64,000 nt of DNA from an uncultured Arthrobacter sp. Lineage in GTDB: Bacteria > Actinomycetota > Actinomycetes > Actinomycetales > Micrococcaceae. Where the stretch lies: NCBI RefSeq assembly GCF_947495145.1, contig NZ_CANLXP010000006.1, positions 112,865 to 176,864 on the forward strand, given 5' to 3'. Shown piece by piece: positions 46,348 to 54,275 of this stretch. Position 1 is the stretch's first letter; each line of letters opens with the position of its first letter. The notes under the pieces are model-generated. The model was not told the DNA's origin, did no database searches, and was given only the letters and a program-made list of their open reading frames with translations. The position numbers and the translations under genes were made by a program.

Positions 46348-46498
46348 TTCAGACCCTTCCCGCATTGCAGACTGCCCGCTTTCCCATAGCGTAATCGACT
46401 GCCGCCCGCGCGATGGGCGGTTTATGTGCAGGAACGCGGAAGGATTGCCGCAAGGACAGCCTTGCAGGAGGTCCGGATGCAGAGAGTGTCGGCGCAGC

Positions 46499-46525
46499 AA
46501 AAAGCCCCCGGTTTCCCAGGGGCTT
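46499..46525 (-). terminator. intrinsic terminator of the tRNA operon
   Basis: On the minus strand AAGCCCC, a short loop and GGGGGCTT are followed by a run of T residues, a few bases after the tRNA-Phe 3' end. Confidence 0.8.
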
Positions 46526-46529
46526 CCAG

Positions 46530-46605
46530 TGGTGGCTCCGACCGGCGTCGATCCGGTGACCTTTCGATTTTCAGTCGAACGCTCTACCAACTGAGCTACA
46601 GAGCC
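46530..46605 (-). tRNA. tRNA-Phe (GAA)
   Basis: The minus strand begins GGCTCTGTAGCTCAG and has anticodon loop CTGAAAA with anticodon GAA, a TTCGA/TCGAA anticodon stem, the T-arm with GATCGACGC and a matching acceptor CGGAGCC. The discriminator is A and CCA is encoded. Confidence 0.95.
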
Positions 46606-46661
46606 TTGCAACCATCATGCGATGATCACCGTCGACGATCGGATTTCTCCGGCCGTCTCAG

Positions 46662-46735
46662 CGACCCTGACGGGACTTGAACCCGCGACCTCCGCCGTGA
46701 CAGGGCGGCGCGCTAACCAACTGCGCTACAGGGCC
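46662..46735 (-). tRNA. tRNA-Asp (GTC)
   Basis: The minus strand begins GGCCCTGTAGCGCAG; the anticodon loop CTGTCAC gives anticodon GTC between CCGCC and GGCGG. The T-loop is GGTTCAAGTCC. The discriminator is G and CCA is not encoded. Confidence 0.95.
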
Positions 46736-46799
46736 TTGCGATTTTGCAAGAGTTTCATCCTACCAGCACGGTAACCGTGCCTCAGACCAGACTCCTGCG

Positions 46800-46872
46800 T
46801 ACCCCCAACGGGATTCGAACCCGTGCCGCCGCCGTGAAAGGGCGGTGTCCTAGGCCGCTAGACGATGGGGGC
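46800..46872 (-). tRNA. tRNA-Glu (TTC)
   Basis: The minus strand begins GCCCCCATCGTCTAG; the anticodon loop CTTTCAC gives TTC. The T-loop is GGTTCGAATCC and the acceptor end TGGGGGT with discriminator A. It is the first of three tRNA genes read in the order Glu, Asp, Phe. Confidence 0.95.
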
Positions 46873-46987
46873 CTGGACCACACAAGTGCTTTACTCCTCG
46901 TTGTGGACCTCTAAAACTATAGGGCCTCGATCTCGATTACACAAAACCCGGCGATCACCGGCGGAACGTACCCAAAAGAGCCGGCAG

Positions 46988-46993
46988 TAGAGT
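46988..46993 (+). promoter_or_regulatory. -10 box, probable leaderless promoter
   Basis: TAGAGT ends seven bases before the GTG start at 47001; no ribosome site lies between. Confidence 0.5.
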
Positions 46994-47000
46994 TTTCTCC

Positions 47001-47372
47001 GTGCCCATAGAGATGAGTCTCGACGACTTCGAGTCGGCTGTTGACGACGCGATCGACCAGATCCCCGACAAGCTCGCGCGGGCAATGAACAATGTGGCGA
47101 TCTTTGTTCGAGAGGAGTTCGAGCCGGGTCCTGGCGAGGAACCGGACCCTGACCTGCTCGGCCTCTATGAGGGAACCCCGCTGACCGAACGGGACTCGTG
47201 GTGGGACGCCGGATCGCTGCCCGACCGGATCAGCATCTTCCGGCAACCCCTTCTACGGATGTGTGAAAGCCGCGAGGAGCTCGTCAACGAAATCCTTATC
47301 ACCGTGATCCACGAAGTAGCCCACCACTTCGGCATTGACGACGAGCGCCTGCACGAACTGGGCTGGGGATAA
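47001..47372 (+). CDS. metallopeptidase family (zincin-like) protein
   Basis: The 123-residue protein has the zinc motif HEVAH at residues 104-108 in ILITVIHEVAHHFGIDDERLHELGW, with a following Glu as possible third ligand. This is the short zincin-like family (COG3824) common in Actinobacteria. It has no signal peptide. Activity has not been shown for most members, so a protease call is by motif. Confidence 0.88.
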   Translation: MPIEMSLDDFESAVDDAIDQIPDKLARAMNNVAIFVREEFEPGPGEEPDPDLLGLYEGTPLTERDSWWDAGSLPDRISIFRQPLLRMCESREELVNEILITVIHEVAHHFGIDDERLHELGWG

Positions 47373-47408
47373 CCGCGCGCGCCACAGGCCGGGCTTCATA
47401 CTGGTTAC

Positions 47409-48323
47409 ATGGGTGCCTCACACGGACATCCCGTCACTGCAACGGGAAAACACCGCAAAAAGCTGGTGCTGGTTGTGGCGATCACGCTCGCCGTCGTCGT
47501 CGTTCAGGTCATCGGTGCGGCGCTGTCCGGATCACTGGCCCTGCTCGCTGACGCGGGCCACATGCTTTCCGACGCCGCAGGCGTTTTCATCGCGCTGCTT
47601 GCCTCCTGGATCGCTACCCGGCCCGCCACTGTCCGTAGCACCTACGGCCACCAGCGGGCGGAAGTCCTCGCCGCTCTCGCCAACGCCATCATCCTCGTGG
47701 TGATCGCCGTCGTCATCAGTATCGAAGCCTTCCGCAGGCTGGGTGAGCCGACCGACGTGCGCACTGACATCATGCTGGTCGCCGCGCTCCTGGGCGGGAC
47801 GGCCAATCTCGCCTGCCTGCTGATCCTGCACGGCGGCCACAAGGAAAGCCTCAATCTGCGCGGTGCCTACCTGGAGGTGCTGGGAGACCTGCTGGGGTCG
47901 GTCGCCGTGGTGGTTGCCGCCGTCGTCATTGCGCTCACCGGGTTCCGGCAGGCTGATGCCATTGCCTCGATCCTTATCGCGGTGATGATCCTGCCTCGCG
48001 CATGGAGCCTGTTGAGCGACGTCATCAACGTGCTGCTGGAGTCGGCACCCAAGGGCGTGGACCCGGCGATGATCCGGGAGCACATCCTGAAGGTCCAGGG
48101 GGTGGTCGACGCGCATGACATCCACGCCTGGACCATCACGTCCGGCGTGCCGGTTTTCTCGGCCCACGTTGTGGTGGACGCCGAAAGCCTCAACGCGGAG
48201 GGCGTGGATTCCATGCTCGACCGGCTTGCCCACTGCCTCAGCAACCACTTCGACACAGAACACTGCACCTTCCAGCTTGAACCGCTGGAGCATGCGGTGC
48301 ACGAGAACCGGCAGCACGCCTGA
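47409..48323 (+). CDS. cation diffusion facilitator (zinc/cadmium/cobalt exporter)
   Basis: The 304-residue membrane protein has six helices. The metal-site pairs are visible in ALLADAGHMLSDAAG (helix 2) and AYLEVLGDLLGSV (helix 5). The cytoplasmic C-terminal domain (VQGVVDAHDIHAWTITSGVPVFSAHV) is typical of CzcD/ZitB. It exports divalent metals with proton exchange. A His-rich N terminus (GASHGHPV) is short. A CATACT box six bases before ATG suggests a leaderless mRNA. Confidence 0.94.
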   Translation: MGASHGHPVTATGKHRKKLVLVVAITLAVVVVQVIGAALSGSLALLADAGHMLSDAAGVFIALLASWIATRPATVRSTYGHQRAEVLAALANAIILVVIAVVISIEAFRRLGEPTDVRTDIMLVAALLGGTANLACLLILHGGHKESLNLRGAYLEVLGDLLGSVAVVVAAVVIALTGFRQADAIASILIAVMILPRAWSLLSDVINVLLESAPKGVDPAMIREHILKVQGVVDAHDIHAWTITSGVPVFSAHVVVDAESLNAEGVDSMLDRLAHCLSNHFDTEHCTFQLEPLEHAVHENRQHA

Positions 48324-48392
48324 CGCGGCCACGACACGCCGGAAAGGCCGTTCAGCACAAATGACACCGTTGTTGTTTACGATACTGCTGTG

Positions 48393-48418
48393 ACAAATGT
48401 TGCTAAAGTGACATTTGT
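48393..48418. promoter_or_regulatory. inverted repeat upstream of the NlpC/P60 gene
   Basis: ACAAATG and CATTTGT are perfect complements separated by 12 bases. Both halves also begin direct repeats starting TGACA. The site lies 45 bases before the start codon in an AT-rich patch, which suggests an operator. Confidence 0.45.
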
Positions 48419-48462
48419 AGCCCTATCCTCGGACAGTCTGGTTGCCGTCCGAGGATCGAGCT

Positions 48463-50010
48463 ATGCCGCAAACCTTCCCCAAGCGCGGGTTCTCCGTGCT
48501 CTCCGCCATGCTTGCCGGTTCGCTGCTCACTGTCGGGCTGACGCCGTCGGCCGCATTCGGCGCACCGGACCTGCCGAGTGCCAGCGAGATTTCAGCCGCA
48601 AAGGACAACACCGCGCGGACTGGTGAACTTGTCACGGAGATCGAAGGCATTCTCGAGAACGCTGCCGCAGAACTGCAATCCGTGCAGGTGGAGTCCCTGA
48701 AGACGCAGGGCGCTTACATCGACACCCTGGCTGAACTGGAGGAGCGGCGATGGACGGCCCAGCGGCTCTCGGCGCTGGCATTGCAGGCGGAGGAGACCTA
48801 CCGCACCGCTTCAACGGAGCTCGGACACCTTGCGGGGGACATCTACCGCGCCGGCGGCATCATGCCCGACGGCAGCCTCCTTGCCTTCGCCCAGGACCCG
48901 GGAAGCATCATGTACCAGGCTTCCACCGTCGAGGGTTTGGCTGCTTCCCGGTCACGGACGGTCAGTCAGGCTGAGACAGCGGCGAGCTCGCTGGAGTCGC
49001 TGCAGACAGATGCCCGGGACGCGGAGCAGGCTGCCGCCGAAGCGGCGGACGCGGCGAAAAAGGCGGGCGCCGCAACCGAAGCCGCCATGGCCTCGGCCGA
49101 ACAGCTGGTTGAGGAAAAGCAGGCGGAACGCGAAACGCTCGTTACGCAACTGGCTCAGCTGCGGAACACCACCGCCGCTCTGGAGGAACAGCGGATCGCC
49201 GGGCTTGAGCAGGAACGCCGTGAAGCAGAGCTCGCACGCATCCTCGCAGCATCCGCCGAGGCTGCGACTGCGGCGCCTGCTGGGACCCAAGCAGCAGCTC
49301 CGCAATCCGCAGCTCCCGCGCCGGCGCCCCCGGCACGGAACACTCCCCCGGCTCCAGCACCCGTATCTCCGGTACAGCCGCCGGCAGTCGAGCGGCCCGC
49401 CGTTCCACTACCCCGTCCGACGACGCCGGCCCCTGCGCCGAGGCCCACACCAGTACCGGCCCCTGCCCCTGCACCGGCTCCCCGACCGGCACCTGTTACG
49501 CCTGCACCGGCTCCCCGACCGGCACCTGTTACGCCGGCACCAGCACCAGCACCTGCACCAGCTCCGGCACCAGCTCCGGCACCTGCACCTGCACCTGCAC
49601 CTGCACCTGCACCGGCTCCGCCGGCAACCAACACCGGCCGCGTGGCCGCGGCCGTCAATTACGCCCGTGCCCGCGTTGGAGCACCATACTCCTACCAGTG
49701 GGGCGGCAACGGACCCCGGGGCTATGACTGCTCCGGGTTGGTCCAGCAGGCCTTCGCCTCGGGCGGCATCTCGTTGCCCCGGACGGCGTCCGCGCAGTTC
49801 TACGCCGCACGCACGCATGTCCCGCTTTCACAGGCGCAGTTCGGCGATCTGGTCTTTTGGGGCGAGGGCGCCGGCATCTGGCACGTCGCCATTTATGTCG
49901 GCAACAACACTGTGGTCAACGCGCTCAACCCGACCCAGGGCATCCTCGAAGTAAGTCTCGCAAACATGAGCGGGATGGGCGCACTCAACCCGCTTGCTGC
50001 CCGTCTCTAG
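48463..50010 (+). CDS. NlpC/P60 family peptidoglycan hydrolase with coiled coil and Pro-Ala linker
   Basis: From ATG 48463 (GAGGA seven bases upstream) the protein has 515 residues. A signal peptide ends near SAAFGA. Residues about 35-275 are helical and Glu/Ala-rich, a coiled coil as in RipA/Rpf-type hydrolases. A linker of about 110 residues made of Pro-Ala repeats follows. The C-terminal NlpC/P60 domain has catalytic Cys423 (GYDCSGLV) and His474 (IWHVAIYVG). It cuts stem peptides of the wall during growth or division. The 3' end overlaps the convergent stress-protein gene by four bases. Confidence 0.93.
   Translation: MPQTFPKRGFSVLSAMLAGSLLTVGLTPSAAFGAPDLPSASEISAAKDNTARTGELVTEIEGILENAAAELQSVQVESLKTQGAYIDTLAELEERRWTAQRLSALALQAEETYRTASTELGHLAGDIYRAGGIMPDGSLLAFAQDPGSIMYQASTVEGLAASRSRTVSQAETAASSLESLQTDARDAEQAAAEAADAAKKAGAATEAAMASAEQLVEEKQAERETLVTQLAQLRNTTAALEEQRIAGLEQERREAELARILAASAEAATAAPAGTQAAAPQSAAPAPAPPARNTPPAPAPVSPVQPPAVERPAVPLPRPTTPAPAPRPTPVPAPAPAPAPRPAPVTPAPAPRPAPVTPAPAPAPAPAPAPAPAPAPAPAPAPAPAPPATNTGRVAAAVNYARARVGAPYSYQWGGNGPRGYDCSGLVQQAFASGGISLPRTASAQFYAARTHVPLSQAQFGDLVFWGEGAGIWHVAIYVGNNTVVNALNPTQGILEVSLANMSGMGALNPLAARL
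49430..49625. repeat. GC-rich tandem repeat coding the Pro-Ala linker
   Basis: A hexamer close to GCACCT/GCACCG is repeated many times, interrupted by a 30-base unit (about 49470-49530) present twice in tandem and encoding PAPRPAPVTPA. Such arrays change length by slippage, so the linker length may vary between strains. Confidence 0.8.
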
Positions 50011-51023
50011 GCCGCCATCGGTCCAAACTTCGAGCGGTCAGTCAGGCGCGGATCCTCACGATCGGGAACCACGAGCACCGGGCCCTTCGCGTGATGCAGC
50101 ATGCCCTGGCTCGTGGAACCGAGCAGCATGCCGGCGAAGCCCCCGCGACCGCGTGTGCCAAGCACAACCAGCTCCGCCGTGCGTGACGCTTCGATCAGCA
50201 CCTCAACCGGCGGACCGTCGAGCAGCTCGACTGAGATGCTCAACTGTGGGAAGTGGCTCTGCAGCCATGCCTTCCCCGCGTTGAGCTGAACCATGATCTC
50301 GGCGTGGAGGGCGTCCCGATCAACCGGGGTGGGCATCCACGCCAGCGAACCGGTGAACGGCGGAAGCGAACACACCACCCGCAAAGGCATGCCGCGTGAT
50401 TCCGCCTGCTCGGCTGCGATCAGCGAAGCCATGCGGGCCTGCTCCGAGCCGTCGACGCCGACAACGACAACCTTCTCGACTTCCTCCGCCCGTGGACACG
50501 GCTCGCCCTTCGGCTTTGGTGCCGAGACACCTGCTTCATCGAGGCGGGGAGCACAGTAGAGCGGTACGACGGCGGTGGGGCACTTTGAGTGCGCCGGCAG
50601 GGCAGAGCTGACCGACCCGAGCAGCCGCCCCACAAAGCCTCCCCTGCCGCGTGAGCCGACGACCATGAGTTCCGCTTCCTCCGAAAGTTCGAGCAGAACT
50701 CCTGCGGCGTCCCCGCTTTCGACCCGCGGCACAATCTCCACGTTGTGATGCCGGGCAATCTTTTCGATGGACTGGTCAAGGACTGCCTGCGCGCCCTCCC
50801 GGATCACCGAGTCATCCACGGTTGCGTAACCTGCATCCATGCTCGACGCCGCGAAGACCGGCACTGTATATGCGGTCACCACATGTAGCGGAGTGTGGCG
50901 ACGCTCAGCCTCCTGTGCAGCCCATACCAGGGCACACATGCCCTGGTCCGAGCCGTCAACTCCGACAACGATTCCGCGCCCGTGGGGATGCCCCTGCGTG
51001 CCCGGAATTTGAGCCTCCTTCAT
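50007..51023 (-). CDS. universal stress protein with two UspA domains
   Basis: The 338-residue cytosolic protein has two tandem Usp domains (about residues 18-160 and 185-325). Each has the ATP-binding loop: GSRGRGGFVGRLLGS and GTRGRGGFAGMLLGS, the G-2X-G-9X-G(S/T) form. VVGVDGSDQ and VVGVDGSEQ open the domains. Such proteins respond to starvation, redox or dormancy signals. It is divergent from the structured-leader gene at 51284. Confidence 0.94.
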   Translation of the reverse strand: MKEAQIPGTQGHPHGRGIVVGVDGSDQGMCALVWAAQEAERRHTPLHVVTAYTVPVFAASSMDAGYATVDDSVIREGAQAVLDQSIEKIARHHNVEIVPRVESGDAAGVLLELSEEAELMVVGSRGRGGFVGRLLGSVSSALPAHSKCPTAVVPLYCAPRLDEAGVSAPKPKGEPCPRAEEVEKVVVVGVDGSEQARMASLIAAEQAESRGMPLRVVCSLPPFTGSLAWMPTPVDRDALHAEIMVQLNAGKAWLQSHFPQLSISVELLDGPPVEVLIEASRTAELVVLGTRGRGGFAGMLLGSTSQGMLHHAKGPVLVVPDREDPRLTDRSKFGPMAA

Positions 51024-51129
51024 GTCCGCCTCCTCGCGGTTGAACTACTATTGACACCTTCGCTCAGCCGTCCAGTTATTTCTAGCCTACTCGCCAGTAG
51101 GGGGACTATTCAGCGCCCAAAAAGTTATA

Positions 51130-51262
51130 TAGGCTTCGAGAATCGTTATCGGGCGGATGGTCTCCCAGTGGGTTCCCGCCCGCTTTCAGTGCGCTTGGTT
51201 GACCCGTTCGCAGCCAAGTGTCCGCACAGCCCGGAAGAGGCGCCGGGCTGTGCGGAATTTTC
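51130..51262 (+). ncRNA. structured leader ending in a terminator-like hairpin
   Basis: Three stems can be drawn: CGGGCG/CGCCCG at about 51149-51171 with CCCAGTGGG inside, CTTGG/CCAAG at about 51195-51218, and a perfect 14-bp stem TCCGCACAGCCCGG with its complement at 51221-51256. The last is followed by AATTTTCC. A ribosome site GGAGG comes only 15 bases later, then the ATG at 51284. The divergent gene is on the other side, so there is no upstream plus-strand gene to terminate. It may be an attenuator, riboswitch or short RNA; family not recognised. Confidence 0.45.
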
Positions 51263-51283
51263 CTTCCTCCGGAGGTTTCTTCG

Positions 51284-51976
51284 ATGGCGCCAGAGCCGAG
51301 TACGCGTGTGGTTCCTGAATCTTTCATGCCCGGCGGGGCAGAGGTGACAACCACGGTGGTGGTCGGTTCCGGGCTGTCCGGCCTGGCCGTCGCCAGCGAG
51401 CTGAGCCGCCGAGGCGTTCAAGCCATAGTGGTGGAGAGCATCGAATGTCTGAACTCCGGCCCGAACCGGACCATCATGACGGACTCGGTGTCCCTGTCCG
51501 AACGCACTGAACTCCTGCGGCTGCTCCGCTGCTATGCATCCAGCCACTCCCTGGACATTCGGCAGGAAACCGTAGCGGAGGGGTTGTGCATGGTGGGTTA
51601 TTCGCAGATTCTGCCTGCACCCGTGCTCGGCTCCAAGAAGTGGGCGGTGCAGACCCGGAACGGCGTCCTGCTCGCGGACCATGTGGTTCTGACGAAGTAT
51701 CCCCAGAACCAGCTGCGGCGCTTCGTACAGTCCCTCGGCCTGGCCCTGGGAAGCGACATCAAGGCGGCTCTGCGCGCTATCGGTCTTTACCTCATCGGAG
51801 TCGGCGAGGTGCTGACGCCGACAACCCGTGAGATAGTCCGTCAGGCCAAAGTGATCAGCGACGCAATCGTTTCGCAGGGTGCGCTCACAGCTCAGCGCGT
51901 CCAGCCGGTGAAAGCATCCGTCCTGGCCGCGGCAGTTTCCGGCTCCACCCGCCGCACCCCGGCAATCAGTGCCTGA
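51284..51976 (+). CDS. FAD/NAD(P)-binding Rossmann protein, function unknown
   Basis: From ATG 51284 with GGAGG nine bases upstream the product has 230 residues. The dinucleotide motif VVGSGLSGLAVASELSRRG and acidic strand end (VVES) are at about residues 25-50. A strand WAVQTRNGVLLADHVVLTKY resembles the second FAD-binding part of FAD oxidoreductases. The rest is helical and ends in a Ser/Thr-rich tail. It is shorter than typical flavin oxidases (about 400), so it may be a reduced or regulatory version. Confidence 0.7.
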   Translation: MAPEPSTRVVPESFMPGGAEVTTTVVVGSGLSGLAVASELSRRGVQAIVVESIECLNSGPNRTIMTDSVSLSERTELLRLLRCYASSHSLDIRQETVAEGLCMVGYSQILPAPVLGSKKWAVQTRNGVLLADHVVLTKYPQNQLRRFVQSLGLALGSDIKAALRAIGLYLIGVGEVLTPTTREIVRQAKVISDAIVSQGALTAQRVQPVKASVLAAAVSGSTRRTPAISA

Positions 51977-51984
51977 GGCACAAC

Positions 51985-52647
51985 CTACGCGGCGTCGTTA
52001 CTGCCCTGCTTGAGCCGGCGCCGGGCACCGAGAGCCAGCACTATGGCCAGGGCGATCAATACGGCAATCATCAGGATGACCCCCCAGGACAGGCCGGAGT
52101 CTGCTGCTGGCTCCTGGTCAAGCGCGCCGGGGTCAGCTGTTTCAATGGGGCCGGCAGTACCTACCGAAGCCTCGGGAGTTCCCGAAGCTGCAGGAGCATC
52201 GGAAGTGGTGCCGCCGTCGGAAGCGGTGAATTCGAACGTTCCCTCGATGGGGTGGGAGTCAGAGGATACCACGCGCCAGTTCACGGTGTAGGTTCCGGCC
52301 GGGGCTCCAGCGCGGATGGCCTGCGTGGCCACGGTATCCGTGATGGACACATCTCCCTCCGCCCAGTCCTCGCCTTCAGCGTCGAGCACCTGAACTTCTG
52401 ACCCGATTGTGGCAGGAACGTTGGTGAACGTGAGTTCAACCGCCCCAGGAACCGTCTCGAGGGTTGCGCCCGGCTCCGGGCTCGATGAGCTCAGTTCCTC
52501 ATGCGCTGAAGCCGTGTTCGCCGGTCCAACGACCAGGGCAAACGCAATCATCAATACGCCGGCCAGGACCGCGGCGATGCGCTGAAAGGATCGGGCACCG
52601 GAAAGCGCGGCCGGGCGTGCTGCAACTACTGCGGAATACTGGGTCAT
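51985..52647 (-). CDS. CopC-domain copper-binding protein with C-terminal membrane anchor
   Basis: The 220-residue protein has a signal peptide (hydrophobic about residues 22-42, ending NTASA). The mature protein then begins His-Glu-Glu, where the N-terminal His can bind copper as in CopC. The CopC fold continues to DSHPIEGTFEF with a second conserved His near residue 132. A linker and a C-terminal membrane helix (VILMIAVLIALAIVLALGA) follow with basic residues inside. No CopD is adjacent. A TAGGCT box six bases before the ATG suggests leaderless expression. Confidence 0.9.
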   Translation of the reverse strand: MTQYSAVVAARPAALSGARSFQRIAAVLAGVLMIAFALVVGPANTASAHEELSSSSPEPGATLETVPGAVELTFTNVPATIGSEVQVLDAEGEDWAEGDVSITDTVATQAIRAGAPAGTYTVNWRVVSSDSHPIEGTFEFTASDGGTTSDAPAASGTPEASVGTAGPIETADPGALDQEPAADSGLSWGVILMIAVLIALAIVLALGARRRLKQGSNDAA

Positions 52648-52739
52648 ACCTCAAGCCTACGGGAGCGAACTGACAGGATCCTGAGCCGCTCATTGGGTAG
52701 ACTGCTGACGCGAACTCCCCCACCAACAGAGGAATATCT

Positions 52740-54191
52740 GTGCCTGCACTGCGCGCCACAATGGACCGCTACTTCCAGCTCACGGCCCGCGGGTCAACCT
52801 ATTCGCGTGAGATCAGGGGCGGCGTCGCCACCTTCTTCGCAATGAGCTACATCGTGGTGCTGAATCCTCTGATCCTTGCCGGAGCGGACGCCAGCGGCGG
52901 CAGCCTCGGCTTCGAGCGGGTGGCCGCGGTAACCGCCCTCGTTGCTGGGCTGCTGACCATCCTCATGGGTGCGTGGGCCAAGTATCCCTTTGCGCTGGCA
53001 ACCGGGTTGGGCGTCAATGCCTTCGTCGCGATCACCGTTGCCACCAATCCGGAACTTACGTGGCCGGACATGATGGGGCTCGTGGTTCTGGCCGGCCTCA
53101 CCATGCTGGTGCTGGTTCTCACCGGCTTCCGCACTGCCGTATTCAACGCAGTGCCGGAGAGCCTCAAGACGGCCATCGTCGTCGGAATCGGGCTTTTCAT
53201 CGCCCTGATCGGTCTCGTGAATGCGGGCTTCGTCCGACGGATCCCTGATGTTGCAGAGACCACCGTGCCGGTCGGATTGGGATTCGGTGGCGTACTCCTC
53301 GGCTGGCCCACCCTCGTTTTCGTCTTTGGCCTGATCCTCACGATTGCGCTGGTGGTCCGGAAGGTCCGCGGCGGTATCCTGATCGGCGTTGTCGCCGCCA
53401 CGATCCTCGCCGTCATCATTGAGGCGGTGGCGAATGTCGGGCCCAGCGTGGGCCCGGAGGGCTCCAATCCGCAGGGCTGGTCGCTCGTTGTTCCGGAGCT
53501 TCCGGCCGGGGCCTGGATCGGTCTCCCCGACCTGAGCCTGATCGGCAGTGTCAGCGTTTTCGGAGCATTCGGCAGCCTCGGGGCAACGGCCGCCCTGCTG
53601 CTGACCTTCACCATTCTGCTGAGCATCTTTTTCGACGCGATGGGCACCATGGTGGGTCTCGCGAATGAGGCAAAGCTGGTGGACAAGCAGGGCAACATTC
53701 CCGGCGTCGACCGCGTCCTCATTGTCGACGCCCTGGGAGCGGTGGCCGGCGGAGCGGGCTCCGTCTCCTCCAACCAGATCTACGTTGAATCGGGCGCCGG
53801 CATCGGCGAAGGCGCGCGCACCGGCATCGCCAACATCGTGACCGGACTGCTGTTCCTCGTGGCCATGTTCTTTACGCCGCTGATCTCGCTGGTGCCGTTC
53901 GAGGCGGTGGCGCCGGCCCTCGTCGTCGTTGGTTTCATGATGGTGTCCCAGGTGGGCCGCATTGACTGGCAGGACTGGGGAATTGCCATTCCGGCCTTCC
54001 TGACGTTCACGCTGATGCCGTTCACCTATTCGATCGCCAACGGACTGGGCGCAGGGTTCGTCGCGTACGTCCTGGTGCGGACGTTCCAGGGCAGGGCCAG
54101 GGAGATTCACCCGCTGATGTGGGCAGTGGCTGGCGCCTTCGTGGTGTTCTTCGGGATCGGCCCGATCGAGCAGCTGCTCGGCGTCGGCTGA
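52740..54191 (+). CDS. NCS2 family purine permease (AzgA-like)
   Basis: The 483-residue inner-membrane protein has about 13 helices. The family features are the N-terminal EIRGGVATFFAMSYIVVLNPLIL, ALATGLGVNAFVAITV, and FFDAMGTMVGLANEAKL, followed by SVSSNQIYVESGAGIGEGARTG, which fit AzgA/PbuG (adenine, guanine, hypoxanthine uptake with protons). GTG 52740 has GAGGAA six bases upstream. Not part of an operon. Confidence 0.93.
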   Translation: MPALRATMDRYFQLTARGSTYSREIRGGVATFFAMSYIVVLNPLILAGADASGGSLGFERVAAVTALVAGLLTILMGAWAKYPFALATGLGVNAFVAITVATNPELTWPDMMGLVVLAGLTMLVLVLTGFRTAVFNAVPESLKTAIVVGIGLFIALIGLVNAGFVRRIPDVAETTVPVGLGFGGVLLGWPTLVFVFGLILTIALVVRKVRGGILIGVVAATILAVIIEAVANVGPSVGPEGSNPQGWSLVVPELPAGAWIGLPDLSLIGSVSVFGAFGSLGATAALLLTFTILLSIFFDAMGTMVGLANEAKLVDKQGNIPGVDRVLIVDALGAVAGGAGSVSSNQIYVESGAGIGEGARTGIANIVTGLLFLVAMFFTPLISLVPFEAVAPALVVVGFMMVSQVGRIDWQDWGIAIPAFLTFTLMPFTYSIANGLGAGFVAYVLVRTFQGRAREIHPLMWAVAGAFVVFFGIGPIEQLLGVG

Positions 54192-54204
54192 CCCCCTCCA
54201 CGTT

Positions 54205-54260
54205 GATTCGGCAGGACACGCCCCTTTTGCACGTGCATTGAGGGCGTGTCCTGCCAACTC
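54205..54260. repeat. hairpin element A1 (GGCAGGACACGCCC family), probable terminator
   Basis: GGCAGGACACGCCC (54210-54223) and its perfect complement (54242-54255) form a 14-bp stem with an 18-base loop that itself holds TGCACGTGCA. It lies between convergent genes, 18 bases after the purine permease stop. A related element lies at 57552-57607 and a half-copy at 63904-63919. Confidence 0.75.
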
Positions 54261-54275
54261 ACGGAGCGGGGTAGG

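Noticed and set aside
49430..49625. CRISPR-like array
   Set aside because: The repeats are contiguous hexamers within a coding frame and have no spacers.
49155..49658. Gly-Ala repeat protein on the minus strand
   Set aside because: It is the reverse reading of the Pro-Ala repeat linker, not a gene.
52794..54257. Open frame of 487 codons opposite the purine permease
   Set aside because: Its composition (Asp/Glu/His/Arg/Gln mixture without domains) is the mirror of a membrane protein gene.
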